Part shown: positions 57,351-64,000 of the stretch, one piece after another
Layout: each line of letters begins with the position of its first letter
Position numbering within the stretch: position 1 is the stretch's first letter
Source: Lachnospiraceae bacterium EP-SM-12S-S03
GTDB taxonomy: Bacteria > Bacillota > Clostridia > Lachnospirales > Lachnospiraceae
Assembly (NCBI GenBank): GCA_020540725.1
Contig: JAJBSL010000012.1
Location: 14,893-78,892 of the forward strand
Direction: 5' to 3'
Length of the DNA stretch: 64,000 bases
Program-made: the position numbers and the translations under genes
The notes under the pieces: generated by a model
Databases searched by the model: none
What the model was told of the DNA's origin: nothing
The model's input: the letters and a program-made list of their open reading frames with translations, nothing else

Positions 57351-57425
57351 ATGGACGAAAGAATAAAGGAATGGATGATAAACCTTATAAAAGAACTGGT
57401 ATCGATTGCCGGAGAATTTGTCTAA
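57351..57425 (+). pseudogene. Chimeric scar ending in a DUF4869 C-terminus
   Basis: A 24-residue frame, MDERIKEWMINLI then KELVSIAGEFV-stop. The last 11 residues nearly match the end of the DUF4869 protein at 58985 (KELVPIAGEFV). It is a leftover of a third DUF4869 copy. Confidence 0.65.
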
Positions 57426-57439
57426 CGGAGGAGATTATT

Positions 57440-57880
57440 ATGTTAAAAATATATTTAGGGAATATGGAGAATGCGATTTATCATCCTCCGACTTATTTCG
57501 ATAATCGATATCAGGATGAATGGATTACAAACGAATTATCAATCAGAATGATTAAAGCTGTAGATAAGTCAGATGTGATAAGTTCTCATCTGATACAAAG
57601 TCCAGTATTAGGACCGATTTCCACAAAAGAACTGTCAGGTTCTGTAAAGACATTGATGCTGATGGCATTTGACCAATCTGGAAAAGTGTTTAATGCGTCT
57701 GTATGTGGAGATGATTGTGCAAAATGGATTCTTTCTATAGGTAAATCAAAAGACTTGACAATAAATTTAAGACATATTATGGATTTTGGAAATGAGGATT
57801 TTGAAATAGAAATTCTCAATACAGGTGATATTATTCAGAATATGTTGGAATATGTTGATATTGCTGGAGAGTATGTTTAA
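57440..57880 (+). CDS. DUF4869 family protein, copy 1
   Basis: A 146-residue soluble protein matching what I recall as DUF4869 (MLKIYLGNMENAIYHPPTYF, QSPVLGPISTKELSGSVKTL, DCAKWILSIG, NTGDIIQNMLEYVDIAGEYV). ATG 57440 follows GGAGGAGATTATT. A second copy is at 58985, and fragments are at 57351 and 58884. This family often sits beside DUF3990 genes and may be an antitoxin or immunity partner; that is an inference from clustering and scars. Confidence 0.75.
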   Translation: MLKIYLGNMENAIYHPPTYFDNRYQDEWITNELSIRMIKAVDKSDVISSHLIQSPVLGPISTKELSGSVKTLMLMAFDQSGKVFNASVCGDDCAKWILSIGKSKDLTINLRHIMDFGNEDFEIEILNTGDIIQNMLEYVDIAGEYV

Positions 57881-58041
57881 ATCAAGTAAATGCCTGAAAA
57901 ACACTAAAAACACTAAATACACTTATATTTTTGGGTGCCAATATGTTTAATATACCACAGGGATTATTATGGAATGGGTTTAGTGACAGATATCTTAGTG
58001 AGGAAAGAAATCGGCGGTCATAAAAATTTTTTCAAGAGTAC

Positions 58042-58069
58042 TTGAAAAAAGATTGATATCTGATAAAAT
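58042..58069 (+). promoter_or_regulatory. Likely promoter of the type III toxin-antitoxin locus
   Basis: TTGAAA (58042-58047) and TAAAAT (58064-58069) are 16 bases apart. A perfect inverted repeat ATATGCAATA/TATTGCATAT (58082-58091 and 58101-58110) lies just after, around the expected start point, and could be an operator or a 5' hairpin. The stretch 57881-58041 holds no supported gene. Confidence 0.5.
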
Positions 58070-58136
58070 GTAATTGGAGATATATGCAATATTCTTACGA
58101 TATTGCATATACTAGATTAGAATGATGTAATCATTT

Positions 58137-58250
58137 CGGAGAGCTCCTGCCGTTTAAGTGGAGGGTTTAACAACCGGAGAGTTCCTGCCGTTTAAGTGGA
58201 AGGTTTAACAACCGGAGAGCTCCTGCCGTTTAAGTGGAGAGTTTAACAAC
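58137..58250 (+). ncRNA. ToxI-type antitoxin RNA (three 38-nt tandem repeats)
   Basis: Three contiguous 38-base units, 58137-58174, 58175-58212 and 58213-58250. Each begins CGGAGAG, contains TCCTGCCGTTTAAGTGGA and ends GTTTAACAAC. Units differ at only three positions. Each can fold so that the 5' GGAG pairs with CTCC and single-stranded AA-rich parts remain, as in ToxI pseudoknots. In this family the RNA is cut by ToxN into single units that hold the toxin in an inactive complex. Not CRISPR, since there are no spacers. Confidence 0.92.
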
Positions 58251-58280
58251 AAGAGGCATCCACGGATGCTTCTTTTTTTT
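58251..58280 (+). terminator. Attenuating terminator between ToxI and ToxN
   Basis: AAGAGGCATCC (58251-58261) pairs with GGATGCTTCTT (58264-58274) with one G-U pair, followed by TTTTTT. Type III systems have such a terminator here, so that most transcripts end after the RNA repeats and little toxin is made. Confidence 0.92.
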
Positions 58281-58298
58281 AGAAAGGACAAATTAATT

Positions 58299-58841
58299 AT
58301 GCGATTATATAGCATTTCAGATGAATACATTAACTATATTAGGAAGAAATTTCCAAGAGTATATTCAAATAAGGAAGATACACGTATACATACAAGAAAG
58401 TATTTGGGGGCTGTTATTGAGATAGAAACACATAAATATTACATACCGCTATCTTCTCCGAAGGACAAGCATGATTATATCATGGTGGGTGGAAAGAAAA
58501 CTATTCGAAAAGATTCTCTTATTGTTATGAGAATAGTAGCAGGTACTGGGGAGAAAAAGGAATTGAAGGGTACATTACAGATTGGAACGATGATACCAGT
58601 TCCAGACGAAGCACTTGAACTCTACGATGTGGGAAATGAACCAGATAAGGCATACAAGGATCTTATCAACGAAGAGATCATTTATATTCGTAAAAATGAG
58701 AAGAAGATAATAAAGAATGCGAAAGTACTTTATAGTAAAAGAAAATCGGGTGATGAAAATAGGGTGGTACAGAGTTGCCTTGATTTTGTAGCATTAGAAA
58801 AAGAATGTGATAATTGGAAAAGTAGTTCGTATGGAGGTTGA
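58299..58841 (+). CDS. toxN: ToxN/AbiQ-family endoribonuclease toxin
   Basis: A 180-residue toxin. The N-terminus RLYSISDEYINYIRKKFPRVY, then HKYYIPLSSPKDKH with KHD/KH, the basic active-site loop, and a middle IMVGGKKTIRKDS match ToxN/AbiQ. It cuts RNA, including its own antitoxin precursor. ATG 58299 follows AAAGGACAAATTAATT; an upstream ATG 58266 lies in the terminator and is rejected. With the repeats it forms a complete type III locus, which can cause abortive infection and can stabilise the element. Confidence 0.93.
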   Translation: MRLYSISDEYINYIRKKFPRVYSNKEDTRIHTRKYLGAVIEIETHKYYIPLSSPKDKHDYIMVGGKKTIRKDSLIVMRIVAGTGEKKELKGTLQIGTMIPVPDEALELYDVGNEPDKAYKDLINEEIIYIRKNEKKIIKNAKVLYSKRKSGDENRVVQSCLDFVALEKECDNWKSSSYGG

Positions 58842-58843
58842 TT

Positions 58844-58919
58844 ATGAGCGAAATATTATTGTATCATGGGAGCAAAGTTGAAGTTGGAACATGTTGATAG
58901 TGCAGGAGAGTATGTTTAG
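58844..58919 (+). pseudogene. DUF3990 N-terminal fragment fused to DUF4869 C-terminal fragment
   Basis: MSEILLYHGSKVEVGTC-stop (58844-58897) matches the start of DUF3990 proteins, which are ADP-ribosyltransferase-like toxins, and lies directly after toxN. In another frame LEHVDSAGEYV-stop (58884-58919) matches the end of the DUF4869 protein at 57440. The two halves are joined at about 58885. A deletion removed the rest of both genes. Confidence 0.75.
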
Positions 58920-58984
58920 ATCAGGAAAATACCTGAAAAGTCTTAATGAAAATCACAATATACGAAAAAAAGGAAGGGATTTTA

Positions 58985-59422
58985 ATGCTGAATATTTATT
59001 ATGGTGATATGAAAGAAGCGGTATATAATACATCGGCTTATTTTAAATATGATTATGAAGACAGTTGGATTGTAGATCCTTTTGTGAAAGAAATGATTCA
59101 AGATGTAGATAAGTCAACAGTTTTGGATAGTGGAGTAATAGATAGTCCGGTTTTAGGCAAGATTCCGCCAACCGGTTTATCCGGAGGAGTAAAAACGTTA
59201 ATCCTTTTTAAGTTTAATAAGGATAAAATTTTCAACGTATCAACCTGTGGAGATAACTGTGCGAAATGGTTGCTTAAAATTGCAGAATCGGAAGACAGGA
59301 TTGTAAATCTGAGGCATCTGATGGATTTCGGTAAGGAACCTTTTGAGATTCGTATTTTGAATACTAATGAAATTGTTCATTCTATGAAAGAACTGGTACC
59401 GATTGCAGGAGAATTTGTCTAA
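58985..59422 (+). CDS. DUF4869 family protein, copy 2
   Basis: A 145-residue paralogue of the protein at 57440 (MLNIYYGDMKEAVYNTSAYF, DSPVLGKIPPTGLSGGVKTL, NCAKWLLKIAESEDRIVNLRHLMDFGK, ELVPIAGEFV). ATG 58985 has AAGGAAGGG upstream. It lies 15 bases before the P-loop gene at 59438 and is probably co-transcribed with it, suggesting that the two work together. Confidence 0.75.
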   Translation: MLNIYYGDMKEAVYNTSAYFKYDYEDSWIVDPFVKEMIQDVDKSTVLDSGVIDSPVLGKIPPTGLSGGVKTLILFKFNKDKIFNVSTCGDNCAKWLLKIAESEDRIVNLRHLMDFGKEPFEIRILNTNEIVHSMKELVPIAGEFV

Positions 59423-59437
59423 TGGAGGGGTGGTACG

Positions 59438-60412
59438 ATGAGAGGGAAACATAGAGTTATTGTATCAACAAAACGCTTAAAATATGATTTTGAAATTCGG
59501 AGAAATTTGACGATCATTCGCGGGGACAGCGCTACGGGAAAAACTACTCTTGTAGATATGATTCAGGAATATGTGAACAATCCAACAGGCAGTCCGGTAG
59601 ATTTGACATGCGATAAGAAATGTTATGTGCTGGAAGGTGCTTTGTGGAAAGGACAACTGGCGGAGATTACGGACAGTATTGTATTTATTGATGAGGGAAA
59701 TGATTTTATCAAGACTGAGGAGTTTGCCAGAGAAATTCAGAAAACAGATAATTATTATGTGATTGTAACGAGAGAATCCTTGCCAGCTTTACCATATAGT
59801 GTGGAAGAAATTTATGGGATCCGGACATCCGGGAAGTATGGAACATTGAAGCAGAGTTACCATGAATTTTATCGAATATATGGTACACTTACCCGTGAGA
59901 AAGACATAAAGCCGGAATTGATAATTACCGAAGACAGTAATTCGGGATACCAGTTTTTCGATTATGTGTGTCGGGAAAATCATTTACGATGTGAAACTAT
60001 GAATGGAAAATCCAATGTATTCCATTACTTGAGAGAGCATAAGAATGAAAAAATACTTGTCATTGCGGATGGTGCTGCTTTTGGATCAGAAATTGACCGG
60101 GTATTGAGGTTGATAGAAGGATACGAAAATGTGGCATTGTATTTACCGGAGTCTTTTGAGTGGCTGATTTTATCTGCCGGAATTTTGAAAAATAATCATG
60201 TACTTGAAATATTGGATGCTCCATATGATTATGTAGATAGTGAAGCTTTTTTCAGTTGGGAAAGATTCTTTACAGCAGTTTTGATTGATGAAACGAAAGA
60301 TACATATCTTGCATATATGAAAAAGAGATTAAATCCGGCATATCTACAGGATGTGATTAAGGAGACAATCCTTGAGAAAATAGAAAAAATTAGTCTGACA
60401 TGGAAAAAATAA
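59438..60412 (+). CDS. P-loop ATPase with TOPRIM-like second half, partner of DUF4869
   Basis: A 324-residue protein. Walker A RGDSATGKTTLVD is near residue 30 and a Walker-B-like SIVFIDEGNDF near 83. The second half has LIITEDSNSGYQFF near residue 161 and KILVIADGAAFG near 206, which looks like a TOPRIM-type Glu plus Asp pair. I do not recognise a named family. GGAGGGGTGGTACG precedes the ATG. The pairing with DUF4869, and the place in a defence island, suggest an anti-phage or addiction role. Tentative. Confidence 0.65.
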   Translation: MRGKHRVIVSTKRLKYDFEIRRNLTIIRGDSATGKTTLVDMIQEYVNNPTGSPVDLTCDKKCYVLEGALWKGQLAEITDSIVFIDEGNDFIKTEEFAREIQKTDNYYVIVTRESLPALPYSVEEIYGIRTSGKYGTLKQSYHEFYRIYGTLTREKDIKPELIITEDSNSGYQFFDYVCRENHLRCETMNGKSNVFHYLREHKNEKILVIADGAAFGSEIDRVLRLIEGYENVALYLPESFEWLILSAGILKNNHVLEILDAPYDYVDSEAFFSWERFFTAVLIDETKDTYLAYMKKRLNPAYLQDVIKETILEKIEKISLTWKK

Positions 60413-60559
60413 AAAAGACTACAGTTATAAGTTAGTAGTCAAAACACCGTAGACAAGCAGTCTAAAGTACGGTATTATATGTATAGAAATCAATTCAATT
60501 TCATATTGTTTATCATTCTCGAATGCTTGAATGATGGTAGCCATATTTTTCATAATGGT

Positions 60560-60590
60560 GGTGACACGAAGGTATCCCCCAAGTGTTAGC
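60560..60590 (+). repeat. Subterminal inverted repeat, right
   Basis: GGTGACA, ten bases, CCCCAA, one base, TGTTAGC. It is the inverted partner of 27012-27042. It lies 155 bases inside the right att copy. The rest of 60413-60744 holds no supported gene. Confidence 0.65.
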
Positions 60591-60744
60591 TGATGCAAAT
60601 AATCTGCTAATAAACAGGTCTTATCTAAGACATATATGTGGGGTACAGGAATTGACTTGATTTGACTCGGAAGTAGAAAAAAGACTTGACTTTAAAGGTC
60701 TTATAATGATAGTTCTTGTCCGGAATTGACACTACCTATTTGCA

Positions 60745-60856
60745 CTCCTAAGACTCAATTATAGGTTCGATTCCTATACGGGACGGTCAACAAAAAGCGT
60801 TCGATTATTAGCAGAAATGCAAATAATGGGACGCTTTTTTGATAAGAAAAATGCAT
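60745..60856. other. Right attachment site and left-end DNA of a second element
   Basis: 60745-60786 copies the tRNA-Arg 3' half with two changes (A to C, A to G). The next 65 bases (60792-60856) copy DNA that lies beyond the tRNA at the left end (26843-26906), including the hairpin at 26843. So this is the junction between the end of one element and the start of a related one in tandem. The tRNA copy lacks its 5' half and is not a gene. Confidence 0.82.
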
Positions 60857-61050
60857 ATGTTTATATCAATAAAGAAACACAGCAAGTAACAAAGGAAATT
60901 CTTAAAAATCTGGATCCAAAGATGCGAGAGGAAATAGCAACTCAGATAGTTGATATACCAGAGGATATAGATGCAGAGCTGCTTGCTAAAGTATTGGAAA
61001 ATCCGGAAATGAAAGCATTGCTGGCATCACTGGCGAAGACAATGAAGTAA
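60846..61050 (+). pseudogene. Integrase remnant with two internal deletions
   Basis: Starting just after left-end DNA, the frame reads AYVYINKETQQVTKEILKNL, matching integrase residues near 235-255, then jumps to LDPKMREEIATQIVDIPEDID and the C-terminus. The intact gene has AAAAATCTGGA at both points (54303 and 54789), so the second deletion followed an 11-base direct repeat. It has no catalytic residues. Confidence 0.85.
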
Positions 61051-61246
61051 TGAAAAATAGTGTAATTATAGTGAAATAATTCGATATGCAAATTTTGAGA
61101 TACGTTAAAAATAAATAGAATAAAATTTGAGTAAACGAATAAAAAATTCGGAAACAGAGAAAAATATTGAAGAAATCAATGCTTTGTGGTATCGTTATAG
61201 TCATAGCATATAGTGTGGAATGATGGTTGTAAGGAGAAGAATAAAG

Positions 61247-62641
61247 ATGAGAAGGCCGATTGTTCGTTTGTCATCATTGCAGTTGACAAATATTAAAAAT
61301 GTAAAAAAAGGCACTATATATATGCCGAATACCGTAAACAAAATATTATCAGCGGATAAAGCGGAAATACTGGGAATTTACGGACAAAATGGTTCTGGAA
61401 AAACAGCGATTGTGGATGCATTGTATTTTTTACAAAAAGTAATGGTAGGAACCGATCTGGATCAGTCATTAGAAGATTACATGGATATGGATTCCGATAC
61501 TGCTGAAATTTTTGCAGATTTCAATATTTTTATAGATGATATTGTGTTTGAAATAGGATACAGACTAAGCCTTAGCAGAGAAGAAAAAGAGGTTGTTATC
61601 AGTCGGGAGACATTGAGCGCCGCAAAGAATGAAAATGGAATCAGAACAAATAAGACTGTATTTATGGATTACCAAAGAGATCAAGCGAATGCTATTTTTA
61701 AACCACAGAAAAGACTGGATGAAATCCTGGAAGAGAATAAAGAAATAAAAACAGATTTGATTGTAGCGCGTAAAATGGCAGAAAAAAGCAACTGCTCCTA
61801 TATTTTTGGTGAAAGTAGTCGGGATATATTCTGCAGAGAATACAAAAATGGATTTCAACAATTTTCAGTTATTATTTCTTCTTTGTTTGAATTTGCTTTG
61901 AAAGATTTATTTGTGATTCGGAATACCCATTCAGGAGTGATTTCCGCTAATTTTGTCTTGCCGATGGCATTTCGGATTGAAAATAATAACATGGGAGCAA
62001 AAGGGGATTTTACGGTATCTTTGACAGAACCGATCTTGGTGGACGAGGAAAGGAAAAAGCTGTTAGAGACAATTGTTGAACAGATCAATATTGTGTTATA
62101 CACAATCATTCCGGGATTGCAAGTAACGATTAAAAATTATGGGAAACAATCGTTGAATGATGGTGAAGAAGGATGGAAGCTGGAATTGATGTCAAAGCGA
62201 GAGGGCATGAAAGAGATTCCAATCAGAATGGAATCAGAGGGAATTATTAAAATCATTTCCATTCTGAATGCACTCATACAGGCTTTTGGAAATCCTTCGA
62301 TTTGTCTTGTAATTGACGAACTTGATTCTGGAATTTTTGAATATATTCTGGGAGAACTGCTTGATATTTTCAAAAAGAGTGCAAAAGGACAATTGATTTT
62401 TACATCACACAATCTACGTGCACTTGAAATGGTTGATAAGGAAAGTATTATGTTTTCCACTACGAATCCGAATAATCGCTATATTCATATGAAGAATGTA
62501 AGAGAAAGTAACAATCTTCGCAATATGTATATCAGAAGCATTACATTAGGTGGTCAATCAGAAGAAATTTATGAAGAAACAGATAGTTTGAAAATTGCCA
62601 GAGCATTTAGGAAAGCAGGGCGAGGTGCTCGCGGTGAATGA
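61247..62641 (+). CDS. AAA ATPase of the AAA/TOPRIM system, copy 2
   Basis: Same 464-residue ATPase as at 55189, with about 15 conservative changes (such as Ile/Val and Asp/Asn). Walker A, Walker B and the TSHNLRAL motif are all intact. Upstream flank (61051-61246) is also shared, including TTCGGAAACAGAGAAAAATA and TATAGTGTGG, so it has the same promoter region. Overlaps its TOPRIM gene by 8 bases. It may be functional. Confidence 0.85.
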   Translation: MRRPIVRLSSLQLTNIKNVKKGTIYMPNTVNKILSADKAEILGIYGQNGSGKTAIVDALYFLQKVMVGTDLDQSLEDYMDMDSDTAEIFADFNIFIDDIVFEIGYRLSLSREEKEVVISRETLSAAKNENGIRTNKTVFMDYQRDQANAIFKPQKRLDEILEENKEIKTDLIVARKMAEKSNCSYIFGESSRDIFCREYKNGFQQFSVIISSLFEFALKDLFVIRNTHSGVISANFVLPMAFRIENNNMGAKGDFTVSLTEPILVDEERKKLLETIVEQINIVLYTIIPGLQVTIKNYGKQSLNDGEEGWKLELMSKREGMKEIPIRMESEGIIKIISILNALIQAFGNPSICLVIDELDSGIFEYILGELLDIFKKSAKGQLIFTSHNLRALEMVDKESIMFSTTNPNNRYIHMKNVRESNNLRNMYIRSITLGGQSEEIYEETDSLKIARAFRKAGRGARGE

Positions 62642-63308
62642 GAAAAAAGTAATTGCAGTCATTGTAGAAGGACCGAGTGACGAGGCTGCATTGGGATCCA
62701 TTTTAAAAGAATATTTTTCGAGTGAAGAGATTCAGTTTGTAGTAGTTCATGGAGATATCACGATAAAGGATTATACATCAACAGATAATATACTTTCCAA
62801 GATTAATAATTTAATTGAATCAGTAAAACAAAAATATGGATACCAGATAGACGAATTTTTAAAAATCATACACATTGTTGGTATGGATGGAGCTTTTTGC
62901 AATGATGCGATTATGGAAAAAGATGTTGAGGGAATCAGATATTATTTGGACCGTATAGAAACGAAATATCCGGATTATTTAATCCGAAAGCATACTCAAA
63001 AAGCAGAAATATTATCAAAATTATATTCTTCCGGGAAAATCAATGGTGTCAGCTATAGAATCTATTTTAATTCTTGTAATTTGGAGCATGTTCTTTTCAA
63101 TGAATTGAAAGATTTCACAGATGATGAAAAGGCAGATATGGCGGATGATTTTGCAGAAAAGTTTGAAGGTAAAGTAGAGGATTTTATTGCATTTATTTCT
63201 CAAGAAGATTTAATTGCTCCGGGTACTTTTAAACAAATCTGGCGATTTATTGAAAAGGAAAAACATTCATTAGAAAGATTCACGAATATGCATTTAATTT
63301 TTAAGTGA
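62634..63308 (+). CDS. TOPRIM-domain partner, copy 2, DxD altered
   Basis: Same 224-residue protein as at 56576 with about 15 changes. The TOPRIM Glu (VIVEGPSDE) is kept, but HIVDMDG reads HIVGMDG: the codon at 62880-62882 is GGT where copy 1 has GAT at 56822. Losing the first Asp of DxD should weaken or abolish nuclease activity. The gene is otherwise open, so it may act as an inactive partner, or be decaying. Confidence 0.8.
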   Translation: MNEKKVIAVIVEGPSDEAALGSILKEYFSSEEIQFVVVHGDITIKDYTSTDNILSKINNLIESVKQKYGYQIDEFLKIIHIVGMDGAFCNDAIMEKDVEGIRYYLDRIETKYPDYLIRKHTQKAEILSKLYSSGKINGVSYRIYFNSCNLEHVLFNELKDFTDDEKADMADDFAEKFEGKVEDFIAFISQEDLIAPGTFKQIWRFIEKEKHSLERFTNMHLIFK

Positions 63309-63526
63309 TCTAACGCTGCGAGTTTCTTACGAGTTTTTTGTGAGATAACTCGCTCTTCAATGCGAAAAATATGCCAAATAGAATAAATAATCGTTTTACT
63401 ATGATAACCATCAGCGTTTATGAAAGGGATTGCGTTAAAATCTTCTCTGCATAATTCCTCTTTGAAAGATACTAATTTAATCCCCTCTCAAATTCATAGT
63501 AAAATGTAAAAATTACAATAAGGTTG

Positions 63527-63555
63527 TTGACAAAATCAGTATATACACATATTAT
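63527..63555 (+). promoter_or_regulatory. Vegetative-type promoter in the right flank
   Basis: TTGACA (63527-63532), 17 bases, TATTAT (63550-63555). The downstream 200 bases have no open frame with a ribosome site, so it may drive a small RNA, or be the remains of a lost gene. Confidence 0.45.
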
Positions 63556-63730
63556 ATTGGTGTAAATCGCATAGAACCTCGGTAGACCAGGCTGCTACAA
63601 TGATACGGGTTGATATAATCTAATTCAACTTCAATTGTCTTGCAGAATCAAAACTTGAACGAGACGTAATTGTATAATAGTGCTTGTGTCATGTTTTGGT
63701 CTTGACGGAGTTTTTTTATTTACAAATAAA

Positions 63731-63784
63731 ATTGAACAAAATCGCTGCGCGATGGCCTGCCAAGGCTGTGGCATAGCGATTTTC
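63731..63784. repeat. Palindromic repeat (MITE-like), degraded copy
   Basis: The left 18 bases are identical to those of the repeat at 32468, and the core GCCAAGGCTGTGGC is kept. The right arm is cut to AGCGATTTT. It shows that this repeat family occurs inside and outside the main element. Confidence 0.75.
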
Positions 63785-64000
63785 TGTTTTCTATAATAAA
63801 AAACAGTGGAAAGCAAGTCCTAAAAGTAGTATTGTTAAATCACCACAAAATAACAATCAAACAGGATCGACCTTCCCACTGCCTATGAAAAGAATACCAC
63901 CCTTCCGCTTGGTTGGCAAGCGGTTTTATGACCCAAATGCACCTCCGTGTAAAGCAGTGTTTTGATTACTACTGATTTTACATGGAGGATTTTATTATGT

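Larger units (their letters stand above)
26795..60786. mobile_element. Integrative conjugative element (Tn1549-like), transfer-defective
   Basis: The borders are a 42-base near-direct repeat of the tRNA-Arg 3' half: 26795-26836 and 60745-60786, with two mismatches. Inside are integrase, excisionase-like genes, relaxase, MobC, VirD4, PcfB, Maff2, RepA and ParAB. Gene set and order resemble Tn1549/CTn-type elements of Clostridia. About 34 kb. The channel genes normally found after VirB6 (VirB4 ATPase, cell-wall hydrolase and others) are missing, so I infer that it can excise and perhaps be mobilised by a helper but cannot transfer itself. Confidence 0.88.
60745..63308. mobile_element. Collapsed second element in tandem
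   Basis: Left-end DNA (60792-60856), then the 3' part of an integrase gene, then AAA and TOPRIM genes in the same order as at 53544-57250. Everything normally between left end and integrase is gone. Its own right att site is not visible up to 64000. The shared order shows that both elements carried the AAA/TOPRIM pair next to the integrase. Confidence 0.75.
63309..64000. other. Non-coding stretch right of the second element
   Basis: No gene is supported in 690 bases. It holds a possible promoter (63527-63555), a degraded palindromic repeat (63731-63784), a CTGTTTT/AAAAACAG hairpin after it, and near the edge CATGGAGGATTTTATT followed by an ATG at 63997, which is probably the start of a gene that continues outside the window. 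Confidence 0.55.

Noticed and set aside
58137..58250. Three direct repeats that look like a short CRISPR array
   Set aside because: The units are contiguous with no spacers, no cas genes are near, and a ToxN gene with a terminator follows. They are antitoxin RNA repeats.
60745..60786. A second tRNA-Arg(CCU) gene
   Set aside because: Only the 3' half is present; there is no acceptor 5' strand or D arm. It is an attachment site copy.
60817..61050. A separate 77-residue gene starting at 60817
   Set aside because: The first ten codons are att-flank DNA; the rest is a deleted integrase tail with no ribosome site.
63631..63816. A 61-residue minus-strand frame, and the longer start (32511) of the gene at 31915
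   Set aside because: Both translate the palindromic repeat (shared peptide AMPQPWQ-type), which is non-coding, and lack ribosome sites.

Overview
The window is a low-GC Gram-positive chromosome from the Lachnospiraceae or a close relative (inferred; no 16S rRNA is present). The reasons are the origin gene order, the DUF3881 and DUF4446 neighbours, Clostridia-type lipoprotein and ribosome binding sites, and a Tn1549-like conjugative element. Bases 1-26400 are ordinary chromosome around the replication origin. Bases 26500-63300 are accessory DNA inserted at a tRNA-Arg(CCU) gene.

Region 1 (1-5.6 kb, minus strand) is a carbohydrate uptake operon: a lipoprotein binding protein, two MalF/MalG-type permeases, a 59-residue membrane protein and the start of a GH95-like glycoside hydrolase that runs off the left edge. 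Region 2 (5.8-14.3 kb, minus strand) is gyrA, gyrB, recF, an S4-domain gene, dnaN and dnaA, with DnaA boxes on both sides of dnaA. Region 3 (14.7-26.4 kb, plus strand) is rpmH, rnpA, yidD, yidC, jag, mnmE, mnmG, rsmG, two perfect parS sites, parA, parB, a DUF4446 gene, serS and a DUF3881 gene.

Region 4 (26.8-60.8 kb) is an integrative conjugative element. Its left end lies in the 3' half of tRNA-Arg(CCU) and its right end carries a 42-bp near-copy of that half. In order it has a ParB-ParA-ParB set with a RepA-type initiator, an XRE/ImmA switch facing a Y-family polymerase plus a YolD-like gene, an element-borne sigma factor, an 11-repeat sortase-anchored adhesin, PcfB and a VirD4 coupling protein, Maff2, a truncated VirB6, a truncated dUTPase, thyX, a relaxase with MobC, a probable oriT, a deformylase, excisionase-like genes and a tyrosine integrase. 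The mating-channel genes expected after VirB6 are gone. VirB6 and dUTPase are broken at the same point, so the element is probably unable to transfer itself. Four sites share a bipartite motif with exactly 11 bases between its halves. They sit before the sigma gene, the adhesin/coupling block, the relaxase block and the excisionase/integrase block. I read them as the promoters of the element's own sigma factor.

The right end of the element is a defence/addiction island: an AAA ATPase with an overlapping TOPRIM gene, two DUF4869 genes, a complete type III toxin-antitoxin locus (three 38-nt RNA repeats, a terminator and ToxN), and a P-loop/TOPRIM-like protein. Gene scars (DUF3990 and DUF4869 fragments) lie between them. 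Right of the att copy is a second, collapsed relative of the element: left-end DNA fused to an integrase remnant, then a second AAA/TOPRIM pair about 97% identical in the ATPase. In that pair the TOPRIM protein has lost the first Asp of its metal-binding DxD. All identities and motifs were read by eye; no database search was run.
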